Source: Nitrososphaerota archaeon
GTDB lineage: Archaea; Thermoproteota; Nitrososphaeria; Nitrososphaerales; UBA183
Length of the DNA stretch: 64,000 nt
Direction of reading: 5' to 3'
NCBI GenBank assembly: GCA_029784795.1
Contig: JAFMAW010000001.1
Coordinates: forward strand, 1 to 64,000
The notes beneath the pieces are model-generated. The model saw only the letters and a program-made list of their open reading frames with translations. It made no database searches and was not told the origin of the DNA. Position numbers and translations under genes: made by a program. The number at the start of each line of letters is the position of its first letter. Position 1 is the stretch's first letter. Shown here piece after piece: positions 24,973 through 32,230 of the stretch.

Positions 24973-25707
24973 TCAGGTCACCCCGAGTACCCCGATCTCC
25001 AGGGTTGCCTTCGCCCTTGGGGGTGAGGCGGTCGCTGTCACCCTCCCGCCCTGACGCTCGAGGAGGATGGACCTGTGGACCAGCTGCTCCACAGTCCTCC
25101 CTCCTATCCCGACGTCCCCGATGGCGCCGAACGTGACCCGGTTCGTCAGGAGGTACGCCCTGGCATTGGCGTACGCGTCTCTGGCCATCTCGCTCAGGTG
25201 GATGTCCAGGGCTCCCTGCCTGCTCGGGGTGTTGGACCGCCCGGGGAGCGCCACAGAGAAGTTGCGCGTGAGCGTGTCCACGACCACCAGCCTGCATCTG
25301 GCTGTCACGCCCCTGCCTTGCATCCCCCTGACGGTCTCCATCTGTTCCGGGGCAGAGTCTGACCTCATGTACACCACCCTCTCGAGGACCCCCTCCGTGT
25401 CCCACCCTCTGGCCCCGGCGATCTGTTCGAGCCTCTCCGGCCTGAATGCTCCCTCGGTGTCGATGTACAGGACGCTGTCCCCCTTCCTGGCCGCGCAGAG
25501 TGCCGCCTGCATCGCCAGCTGTGACTTGCCGCTGTTGCTCCTCCCATAGATTTCAGTCAGGGTGCCGGCCCTGTATCCGCCGGAGAGCAGTGCGTCGAGC
25601 CCTTCGGACCCTGACGTATAGCTGGGGAACGAAGCGACCCACCTGATGGCTTCCGCGGCGGTCTCGGTCCCGGCCGTTTTCTCCCCCTATCCGGGCTGTT
25701 TCAGCAC
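24973..25707 (-). CDS. radB: RadB-like RecA-family recombinase, with an in-frame stop near the 5' end
   Basis: A RecA/KaiC-fold ATPase of RadB size (about 230 residues). Reading the frame upstream of the first ATG (25512) gives a proper N-terminus: SYTSGSEGLDALLSGGYRAG, then Walker A GRSNSGKS, DTEGAFRPER, Walker B CRLVVVDTLT and LLTNRV. RadB is a Rad51/RadA paralogue that modulates archaeal recombination. Between Walker A and the in-frame TAG at 25687-25689 there is no ATG, GTG or TTG; the next start is GTG 25707, which would place TAG at codon 7. Either the start is non-standard or a CAG/TGG-to-TAG change or error disrupts it. Divergent from the LSm gene. Confidence 0.72.
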
Positions 25708-25750
25708 CGATGTCTTTTTAACTGTGAGTCGGGCCACGCGGAATCCGAAA

Positions 25751-26011
25751 GTGAGCCCACAGCCGTTCCAGCCACCTCAGCAGTCAAAGCGCCCTCTCAC
25801 CATACTACAGAAGTCCATGAACAAGCAGGTCTCTGTCCGTTTGAAGAACGAGATCGAGTACAGAGGGAAGATGGCCAACGTCGACCCTTACATGAACGTC
25901 ATACTGGTCGACGCCGAGGAGTCGGAGAACGGGAACAAGATTGCGAACTACGGCAAGGTCGTGATCAGGGGCAACAACGTGCTGTACGTGAAGATAGAAG
26001 ACCGCCTGTAG
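25751..26011 (+). CDS. LSm/Sm-like archaeal RNA-binding protein
   Basis: An 86-residue Sm-like archaeal protein forming heptameric rings that bind U-rich RNA. Sm1 motif: VRLKNEIEYRGKMANVDPYMNVILVDAEE; Sm2: KVVIRGNNVLYVKI, with the canonical IRGxxV. The GTG at 25751 is chosen (MSPQPFQPP) since TTTTTAAC (25715-25722) lies about 32 nt upstream; a longer in-frame ORF from 25646 overlaps radB without conserved features. Confidence 0.92.
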   Translation: MSPQPFQPPQQSKRPLTILQKSMNKQVSVRLKNEIEYRGKMANVDPYMNVILVDAEESENGNKIANYGKVVIRGNNVLYVKIEDRL

Positions 26012-26038
26012 GCACGCGTCTCGAAGGATATCTCAGTC

Positions 26039-26926
26039 TTACTCCAGTGCCTGCGACCTGCCTGTGACGTAGTCGAAGCCCTTCTGAGGGTCCACCGTGA
26101 TCCCATAGGCTCTCCTGAAGAAGCTGGTGACGCTCTTGACGTCGTGCATCAGCAACTCGTTGCCGTTGGGGTGCGAGGCGTCTACCGCCTGAGGCCAGTC
26201 GATCAGCCAGAATGACGCGCCGTCGGTGAGTATGTTGTACTCGCTGAGGTCGGCGTTCACCAGCCCGGCCACCATGTACGCCGTCCGCATGAGGCCGAGG
26301 ATGACGCCCAGGGCACCACTCTGGTCCTCGAGGCCCGGACGCTGGGACAGCCTCACCCCGGAGACCTCCTCCAGCAGGACAGTGCTCCTGCTGTATGCCA
26401 CGGCCCGGGGGAACGAGGGGGAGAGCCCCTCAAGCTTCCTCAGGGCGTGATACTCCCGCCTTGCCGCTTCATAGTTGGCTGTCATCCAGCTCCTGAACGC
26501 CGCGTCTTCCCTGGCCCGCTTCTTCCTGACGCTAGTGAACGACGTCCTCCCTATCTTGTAGAGCTTGAGGGCGTAGGCCGACCCTTCTTCACTGAGTGCC
26601 TCGTAGACGTCTGACTCCTTCCCCTTCGCGATGATTGCCCCCAGCGCGAAGATGAGGTCCTTCTTCACATAGTCCTTCAGGGCCATCACCTCCACCCCCT
26701 CCCTCGTCAGGGCGAAGCCCTGGCCCTTTCTCGTCAGGAGCCCCTTCCTCTCCAGGTCGCCCGTGGCAAAACTCACCCTCTCAGGAGGGAGGCGGCTCAT
26801 GCGCGACAGCCTTCCGGCGTCGGGGGTCCCATATCCAGTGGACGCGCGTTCTACCCCTGCCAGGGTCCTCCACTCCTCGTCCTTCAGCGACTTCAGGACC
26901 CTTGCCGCCTTCTCCGTAGTTGACAT
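26039..26926 (-). CDS. rio2: Rio2-type atypical serine kinase/ATPase
   Basis: A 295-residue RIO kinase with the Rio2-specific N-terminal winged helix (about 1-90). Kinase features: KGKESDVYEA (101-110) in place of a Gly-rich loop, Lys121 in YALKLYKIG, catalytic Asp226 in NADLSEYNIL, and metal-binding Asp243 in LIDWPQAV. Rio2 acts as an ATPase in maturation of the small ribosomal subunit. The usual HxDLSEYN begins with Asn here, which is tolerated in the family. It overlaps nothing but sits close to the divergent nucleoside hydrolase. Confidence 0.93.
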   Translation of the reverse strand: MSTTEKAARVLKSLKDEEWRTLAGVERASTGYGTPDAGRLSRMSRLPPERVSFATGDLERKGLLTRKGQGFALTREGVEVMALKDYVKKDLIFALGAIIAKGKESDVYEALSEEGSAYALKLYKIGRTSFTSVRKKRAREDAAFRSWMTANYEAARREYHALRKLEGLSPSFPRAVAYSRSTVLLEEVSGVRLSQRPGLEDQSGALGVILGLMRTAYMVAGLVNADLSEYNILTDGASFWLIDWPQAVDASHPNGNELLMHDVKSVTSFFRRAYGITVDPQKGFDYVTGRSQALE

Positions 26927-26982
26927 CCGTCCGCCGCTCGGACGCCCTCCCTATTGATGTTGCCACCGCGGGCCGGCCATCG

Positions 26983-26990
26983 TTCTTATC
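26983..26990 (+). promoter_or_regulatory. TATA-like box of nucleoside hydrolase
   Basis: TTCTTATC lies about 29 nt before TTG 27016, which is the start that puts the metal-binding motif at residue 7, as in the family. Confidence 0.4.
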
Positions 26991-27015
26991 AGCCGCCCCT
27001 CCGTACCCATACGCC

Positions 27016-27960
27016 TTGCAGCGGATCATCCTCGACACGGACACGGCGGGCGACGACACGATCGCCATCATGATGGCGATGAGGGCGAAGGGCGCGAGGC
27101 TCGAGGGCATCACCATCAACTGCGGGAACATCGACTTCGACCAGGAGGTCGAGAACGCCCTCTACACCATCGAGGTCGCGGGGGAGTCCGGGAAGGTCCC
27201 TGTCTATCCTGGTGCAAGGCACCCTCTGCTCAAGGAGTGGAGGACCGTGGAGGACATCCACGGGACCGACGGCATGGGGAACTCGATGTTTCCCCGGGCC
27301 AGGCAGCGGCCCGAGCGAAAGCACGCGGTGGACGCCATCATCGACGCCATCAACGAGAGCCCCGGAGAGATCACGCTCGTCGAGATAGCGCCCATGACCA
27401 ACGTCGCCCTCGCCCTGAGGAAAGACCCGGGGATAGCCAAGAAGGTGAAGGAGTTCTACTTCATGGGGGGCGCCAACCAGTACCTCGGCAACGTCACCCC
27501 GGCCGCCGAGTTCAACATCTGGGTCGACCCGGACGCCGCAAGCATAGTCCTGAACTCGGGGATGCCGATCACCATGGTGGGATGGGAGATAGTGATGCGG
27601 CACGGGCTCATCGGGGTCCCCGAACTGGAAGAGATCGAGAGGATGAAGACCAAGGAGTCGGAGTTCTATCTGGCTGTGAACAGGCAGGTGAGAAAGTTCA
27701 TGGAGATCGAGCGGGGGATAGACGGGACCAGCTGCCCTGACAGCATCACCATGGCCATCGTGCTGAACCCGGAGGTAGCGACCGAAACCCGGGACCGCTT
27801 CGTCGAAGTCGACGCCGGCGACGGAATCTCGAGGGGGGTGACCTGGGTCGACGAGCTGGGGGCCCTGAAAAAGAAGCCCAACGTGAGGGTGGTCTACCAG
27901 GCCTCGCAGCAGGCCTTCCGCCGCATGCTGTATGAGATGCTCAGGGGCGGCCGGGTCTAG
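27016..27960 (+). CDS. Inosine-uridine-preferring nucleoside hydrolase
   Basis: A 314-residue nucleoside N-ribohydrolase splitting nucleosides to base and ribose. The family-defining N-terminal metal site is complete (IILDTDTAGDDTIAI, Asp7/Asp9/Asp13/Asp14), with GNIDFDQEVENAL, GTDGMGNS, ITLVEIAPMTNVALAL, FMGGANQYLGNVTPAAEFNIWVDP-type substrate loops following. TTG start inferred from length and TATA spacing. It faces the convergent rbsK/deoC pair, giving a ribonucleoside and deoxyribose salvage or catabolic set. Confidence 0.9.
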   Translation: MQRIILDTDTAGDDTIAIMMAMRAKGARLEGITINCGNIDFDQEVENALYTIEVAGESGKVPVYPGARHPLLKEWRTVEDIHGTDGMGNSMFPRARQRPERKHAVDAIIDAINESPGEITLVEIAPMTNVALALRKDPGIAKKVKEFYFMGGANQYLGNVTPAAEFNIWVDPDAASIVLNSGMPITMVGWEIVMRHGLIGVPELEEIERMKTKESEFYLAVNRQVRKFMEIERGIDGTSCPDSITMAIVLNPEVATETRDRFVEVDAGDGISRGVTWVDELGALKKKPNVRVVYQASQQAFRRMLYEMLRGGRV

Positions 27961-27962
27961 AG

Positions 27963-28868
27963 CTACTCCAGCGGGTCAGACCTCAGGAAACCGTCTACTT
28001 CTCCCCGTCTGGGGATGGCGGCCACGACCTCTGCTTTTGTGGCACAGAGCGCCCCTGCATAGTTCGCGAATCTCACCGCCTGCCTCAGCGGCTCGCCCTC
28101 GCTGAGGGCCACCGCCAGCGCGCCATTGAAAGCGTCGCCGGCGCCTGTGGAGTCGACAGCCCTCACGGAGGGCGCGGGGACAGAATAGGAGTCCCCCCGA
28201 GTCATCACCCTGGCTCCGCGGCTGCCGAGCGTGACGACGACTGCCCCGGCCCCCCTGGCCAGGAGCGCCTTTGCTCCTGGCTCAAACTCGGCCTCCCCAG
28301 TGAGCTCCCGGAACTCCTCCTCGTTCGGGGTGACGATGTCTACGCCCGAGAGGTCGGCGCCCCCTCCCACGCATGGGGCCGGGTTGAGGATGACCGTGAG
28401 TCCGCGCTCCTTCGCGATCCGCCTAGCCGCGGCCACTGTCTCTGGGGGGATCTCCAGCTGCACGAGCATGATCCCAGACCGGGCAATGGTCCCGGAGGCC
28501 CTTTCGATGTCTGACGGCGCCAGCTCCCAGCTTGCCCCAGGGTCGATGACTATGGAGTTGGCACCCTCGCCGTCGACCATCACGAAGCCAAGGCCAGTGT
28601 GCTTGGATGTCCGTCTCACCTGGTCCGTGTCCACGCCCTCCCGCAGCCACATAGCCATGGCCTGGTCGCCATCCTCGTCCGAGCCGACGCAGGCGACGAT
28701 GCTCGCCTTCCCTCCGAGCCTCCTGACGGCCACCGCCTGGTTGGAGCCTTTTCCCCCGGGGACCCGCTGGTACCTTGAACCGGCCACGGTCTCCCCAATC
28801 TTCGGGAGGCGGTCCACCCGCATCGTCACCCCGGTGAGGTAGCTCCCTACGACTACTATCGGCTTCAC
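27963..28868 (-). CDS. rbsK: Ribokinase-like PfkB sugar kinase
   Basis: A 301-residue PfkB kinase closest to ribokinase: VVVGSYLTGVTMRVDRLPKIGET with PGGKGSNQAVAVRRLGG (PfkB signature 1), NEEEFRELT, VVTLGSRGA and DSTGAGDAFNG (signature 2, catalytic Asp and anion hole). It would phosphorylate ribose released by the facing nucleoside hydrolase. GTG 28868 overlaps the deoC stop by 4 nt, so the two are co-translated. A longer upstream reading frame overlaps deoC and is rejected. Confidence 0.88.
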   Translation of the reverse strand: MKPIVVVGSYLTGVTMRVDRLPKIGETVAGSRYQRVPGGKGSNQAVAVRRLGGKASIVACVGSDEDGDQAMAMWLREGVDTDQVRRTSKHTGLGFVMVDGEGANSIVIDPGASWELAPSDIERASGTIARSGIMLVQLEIPPETVAAARRIAKERGLTVILNPAPCVGGGADLSGVDIVTPNEEEFRELTGEAEFEPGAKALLARGAGAVVVTLGSRGARVMTRGDSYSVPAPSVRAVDSTGAGDAFNGALAVALSEGEPLRQAVRFANYAGALCATKAEVVAAIPRRGEVDGFLRSDPLE

Positions 28869-29551
28869 CGGGCGAGCCGCTCCCTCAGCTCGTCGATGAT
28901 CGCCACTCCGGCCCTCGTCCCCAGGTAGTCGGCCCCGGCGTCCACCAGGCTGAGGGCGTTGTCGAGGTCCCGAATCCCGCCGGACGCCTTCACGTGCACC
29001 TTCGGGCTGACCGACTCCCTGAGGAGCCTGATGTCCTCCACCGTCGCAGGTCCACCCCTCCCCCAACCGCTCGAGTTCTTCACCCCTGCCACCCCGGCCT
29101 GCTCGCTCAGCTTCGCCGCCCTGACCTTCTGCTCCCGGTCGAGCACCGTGAACTCCAGCATCACCCTCACGGGCCTGCCTCGGGCTTCTTCCACCATCGC
29201 TGCCACTTCGTCCCTGAACTCCTCATCCATCCCTGACCTGAGGAAGCCTATGTTGGGCATCACGTCGAACATGTCCGCGCCGAGCCCGGCGGTCTCCCTG
29301 ATCTCCGCCACCTTCGCGCTGGTGGTCACCCCTCCCATGGGGAATCCCACCCCTGCAGAGACCTTCACGTCGTCCCCGACGAACTGCTTGGCCTGCTTCA
29401 CCCAGCACCCCTGGACCACCACGGCACCGAACCTGTACTCCCTCGCCGCGGCGCAGAACGCCTTCAGGTCAGAAAGCGTGGCTTCGGGTGCCACCAACGT
29501 GTCATGTATCCTCTTCGCAAACGCTTCCGGGTCTGGGGGCCTCTTGTCCAT
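28865..29551 (-). CDS. deoC: Deoxyribose-phosphate aldolase
   Basis: A 228-residue class I aldolase converting 2-deoxyribose-5-phosphate to glyceraldehyde-3-phosphate and acetaldehyde. The Schiff-base Lys158 is in GVKNSSGWG (usual VKTSTGF), the second Lys188 in VKASGGIRD, and MFDVMPNIGFLRSG holds the proton-relay acid. The KNSSGW variant is a little different from classical DeoC but keeps the essential lysines. Upstream of and overlapping rbsK. Confidence 0.9.
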   Translation of the reverse strand: MDKRPPDPEAFAKRIHDTLVAPEATLSDLKAFCAAAREYRFGAVVVQGCWVKQAKQFVGDDVKVSAGVGFPMGGVTTSAKVAEIRETAGLGADMFDVMPNIGFLRSGMDEEFRDEVAAMVEEARGRPVRVMLEFTVLDREQKVRAAKLSEQAGVAGVKNSSGWGRGGPATVEDIRLLRESVSPKVHVKASGGIRDLDNALSLVDAGADYLGTRAGVAIIDELRERLAR

Positions 29552-29593
29552 GGTTCGCCCCTCGGCGGGGCATCGTAATTGAGCTTTCTCGGT

Positions 29594-30637
29594 TCAGCGT
29601 AGCCCCTCGGCCGCAGCCCTGGCATATGCCGCCCAGTAGGCATCTGGGGCCTCTTCGAATCGCCGCGGCCGACCGTCCCCCCTGCTGACCCAGAGGCCCT
29701 TCCCGGCTGACACTCGGCCAACCGCCGTCGCGCCGACCCCCGATCCACCGAGGGTCTCCTCTAGCTTCTTCGCCCGGCCGGGCCTGCAGGTGATGAGGAG
29801 CGCCCCCTCCCCCATGGTGCGGAGAGGGTCGACGCCGAATGCAGCGCAGACGTCGGCTGCCTCCCGCGGGACGGGGATCCTGTCCGCGTCCACCACGAAC
29901 GACTTGCCTGACGCCGCTGACATCTCGTCCAGCCCCCCCAGCACCCCGCCCTCGGTTGCGTCGTGCATGGAGGTGACAGCAGTCTTCAGTCCGGCCCTGC
30001 GGGCCGCCCTGGCGTCGGCCACCGTGGAGCACCGCTGGAGCAAGGACCGGGCCAGTCTGGCCTCCTTTCCGCCGACCGCCCTCTCTGTGAACTCGGGGAA
30101 AGACAAGGCCAAGGACGCAGCCGCCTCTATGGCAGCATGCTTGGTCACCAGGACGACGTCCCCCGCCCGCGCCATGGAGGGGGTGACGTACCCGTCATCG
30201 GGAGCGAGTCCGAACATCACCCCCCCACCGATCACCGTGTACCCTGCGCCCGGGTAGCTCCCGCTGTGGCCGGCTGCTATTGTGATCCCGAGCTCCGCGC
30301 ATTCGTCCCCGATGGCGCCGACGTACTCCACCCTGTCGCCGGCTTTCATATCTGGTGGGAAGTTATAGGTGAAGACAGCGAACTCGGGGTCCACCCCCGC
30401 GGCGGTGAAGTCCGACGCGATGAGGTGCACGCTCATCCAGGCAGAGCGCCTCATGCCCACCACCGGCATGACCGAAACCGGGTCGGCCGAGACTATCATG
30501 ACCTTACCACCGCCCAGGCGCAGCACGCCGTTGTCGAGTCCCTTGCCTGGACCGTGGACGACCTTCTCCGACCGCGCGCCGAGGTGCCCGTAGACGGCCT
30601 CCATCGAGCTCGGTGGAAGCTTCCCAGCGGCGCTCAA
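29594..30637 (-). CDS. AIR-synthase/HypE/ThiL-superfamily protein
   Basis: A 347-residue PurM-like protein of the HypE/ThiL/AIR-synthase superfamily: an N-terminal acidic nucleotide site (ASDFTAAGVDPEFAVFTYNFP), IAAGHSGSYPGAGYTVIGGG, and a C-terminal domain with MHDATEGGVLGGLDEM and MGEGALLITC. These are ATP-dependent enzymes; superfamily members include HypE and thiamine-phosphate kinase. The gene overlaps (ATGA) an S-component-like transporter gene and lies in the ThiR neighbourhood, so a role in thiamine precursor metabolism is possible (inference from context only). Confidence 0.75.
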   Translation of the reverse strand: MSAAGKLPPSSMEAVYGHLGARSEKVVHGPGKGLDNGVLRLGGGKVMIVSADPVSVMPVVGMRRSAWMSVHLIASDFTAAGVDPEFAVFTYNFPPDMKAGDRVEYVGAIGDECAELGITIAAGHSGSYPGAGYTVIGGGVMFGLAPDDGYVTPSMARAGDVVLVTKHAAIEAAASLALSFPEFTERAVGGKEARLARSLLQRCSTVADARAARRAGLKTAVTSMHDATEGGVLGGLDEMSAASGKSFVVDADRIPVPREAADVCAAFGVDPLRTMGEGALLITCRPGRAKKLEETLGGSGVGATAVGRVSAGKGLWVSRGDGRPRRFEEAPDAYWAAYARAAAEGLR

Positions 30638-31242
30638 GGCTTGGCGGCTCCGCCGTGGTACTGCATGAACCCCAGCTTGCGGAAGGCGGGGGCGGCTGCC
30701 CGGATTATCGCGAGGGCGGCGGGGATGTAGACCAGGTCCACCATGGTGGCGAAGTCGAACGAGGCGAGCCCGAGCGGCGACTGCCCTGCAGGGACGCTGT
30801 AGGAAAAGAGGCCATAGGCGTAGAAGAACCAGTCGGAGAAGAAGAACGCAAGCGTCTCAAATACGGTCGCGCACACCATGGCTGCGACCAACGTCTTCGT
30901 CCCACGGTTCCTGGCCCACGCTATGATGATGACCTCCGGGACCCGGGCCCAGATCATCCCGAATGGGTAGATGGGGGACCCCCCTCCCTTGAATGCCACG
31001 TTGTATGCCTCGCCTATGAAACCGCCTATTCCGGTGGCCGCGGCTGCTGTGGGCACGTCTATCAACACCGCCAGCACCATTATGATCGCGGGGGACCAGG
31101 TGATTTCGTAGACCGGGGGCGGCAGCGGGATTGAGAACACGACGCTCGCGGTTATCAGCGCGGAGAACACTGTCACCACGGACAGTTTGATGCTTGGCCG
31201 AACCCCGGGCGCGCCAGCGGGCCGCGGGCCTGTCTCTCCCAC
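30634..31242 (-). CDS. Membrane protein, S-component-like, probable thiamine-related transporter
   Basis: A 202-residue hydrophobic protein with about six helices (SIKLSVVTVFSALITASVVF; IIMVLAVLIDVPTAAAATGIGG; PEVIIIAW; LVAAMVCATVFETLAFFF; FATMVDLVYIPAALAIIRA). Size and the early Ala/Gly-rich helix pair resemble ECF-type vitamin S components. It is divergent from the ThiR-like regulator, shares its promoter, and is coupled to the AIR-synthase-like gene. GTG 31242 is 26 nt from the shared TATA element. No ECF ATPase is nearby. Confidence 0.6.
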   Translation of the reverse strand: MGETGPRPAGAPGVRPSIKLSVVTVFSALITASVVFSIPLPPPVYEITWSPAIIMVLAVLIDVPTAAAATGIGGFIGEAYNVAFKGGGSPIYPFGMIWARVPEVIIIAWARNRGTKTLVAAMVCATVFETLAFFFSDWFFYAYGLFSYSVPAGQSPLGLASFDFATMVDLVYIPAALAIIRAAAPAFRKLGFMQYHGGAAKP

Positions 31243-31263
31243 ACTCTTCCGTCAGGGGACTCG

Positions 31264-31284
31264 TTTATAAGTTACCTAATAAGT
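31264..31284. promoter_or_regulatory. Shared divergent TATA element with 12-nt direct repeat, probable ThiR site
   Basis: TTTATAAG (31264-31271) reads as a TATA box on both strands, 26 nt from GTG 31242 (minus) and about 28 nt from GTG 31295 (plus). It overlaps two direct copies of T(T/A)ATAAGT (31265-31272 and 31277-31284), exactly 12 bp apart. This suits binding of the regulator encoded next to it and autoregulation. Confidence 0.55.
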
Positions 31285-31294
31285 GAATTATAGC

Positions 31295-32230
31295 GTGCAG
31301 CCTCCTGACGAGCTGATGTCCCAGTTCTTCCTCCCAGCCATGCGCCAGCTGGTCGCGATCCGGTTACGGTCACAGGGGCTCTCTCAGAGCAGAATCGCGC
31401 GGCTCCTCGGCACGACCCAAGCCTCTGTCAGCATGTATCTCTCGTCAGGGTCAGCCAAGGCCGACTCTGCGCTGTCGCGGTTCTCAGTCTCCAAGGCTGA
31501 CGCCGAACTCTACTCTGCCCGACTGGCTTCGGCTGTCTCCAGCGGTGCGGCGGAAGGGGTCGGGACCCTCGCCTCCATATGGACGGGGATCCTCGGGAGC
31601 GGCGCCGCCTGCGGTGCCCACAGGACGCTGTATCCGGGCCTCGCCGACTGTGACGTATGCGTCAGGGCCTATGGGGGCCAGGCCGGCGCCAAGGCCCGGG
31701 CCGTGGCAGACGTCTCAGAGGCCGTCCGACTGCTGGAGTCGGCGGCCAGTTTCGTCAGCGTGATGCCTGAGGTGTCTGTCAATCTGGCCCTCGCGGCCGG
31801 AGAGGCGACGAGCCCGTCTGACGTGGTGGCCATACCCGGACGGATCGTGAAGGTCCGGGGCAGGGCGAAGGCGATGCTCCCGCCCGAGGCCGGGGCGTCG
31901 GCACACATGGCCAGGGTCCTGCTCCTCGCCCGGGCGGTCCGTCCAGAGTTCAAGGCCTGCATCAACCTGCGGTACGACGACAAGGTCGCGTCGGTGCTGA
32001 AGCGGTTTGGCCTGCGCGTCCTCTCGGTCGGCGGCCGGTCGCGCGCCTCGACGGACGACCCGACGGTCGAAGCCCTCCGGAGGAGGCTGGAGAGCTCGCC
32101 TGATGCATTCGACGCCGTGGTTGACGAAGGCGGGAACGGCATAGAGCCCAACCTGTATCTCTTCGCTTCGGGCGCGCGCGAGGTCGCCTCCCTGGCTTTG
32201 AGGCTGGCTGCGTCCTACTCGGCGAGCTAG
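31295..32230 (+). CDS. ThiR-like regulator: HTH plus thiamine-phosphate-synthase (ThiN) domain
   Basis: A 311-residue protein with an N-terminal Cro/XRE helix-turn-helix (about 20-50: LRSQGLSQSRIARLLGTTQA, SVSMYLSSG) and a C-terminal ThiN-type domain (about 110-305), including VMPEVSVNLALAAG, VVAIPGRIVKV, CINLRYDDKVASVLKRFGL and DEGGNGIEPNLYLF. This fusion is the known architecture of archaeal thiamine regulators (ThiR), where the ThiN domain senses thiamine phosphate. GTG 31295 is preferred to GTG 31283 because of the TATA spacing. Divergent from the transporter/AIR-synthase-like pair, its likely targets. Confidence 0.85.
   Translation: MQPPDELMSQFFLPAMRQLVAIRLRSQGLSQSRIARLLGTTQASVSMYLSSGSAKADSALSRFSVSKADAELYSARLASAVSSGAAEGVGTLASIWTGILGSGAACGAHRTLYPGLADCDVCVRAYGGQAGAKARAVADVSEAVRLLESAASFVSVMPEVSVNLALAAGEATSPSDVVAIPGRIVKVRGRAKAMLPPEAGASAHMARVLLLARAVRPEFKACINLRYDDKVASVLKRFGLRVLSVGGRSRASTDDPTVEALRRRLESSPDAFDAVVDEGGNGIEPNLYLFASGAREVASLALRLAASYSAS

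Noticed and set aside
24851..25054. 67-codon plus-strand frame after the small helical gene
   Set aside because: No supported start or promoter spacing, overlaps the radB 3' end, and no recognisable features.
25687..25689. Pyrrolysine read-through of TAG in radB
   Set aside because: TAG ends many genes in this window (for example ilvE, the LSm gene and the nucleoside hydrolase), no pyl genes or tRNA are seen, and the other early stop (ino1) is TAA, so recoding is not supported.
28869..29066. N-terminal extension of the ribokinase frame to 29066
   Set aside because: The extension overlaps deoC, lacks PfkB-like sequence, and the GTG at 28868 gives a standard ribokinase start coupled to the deoC stop.
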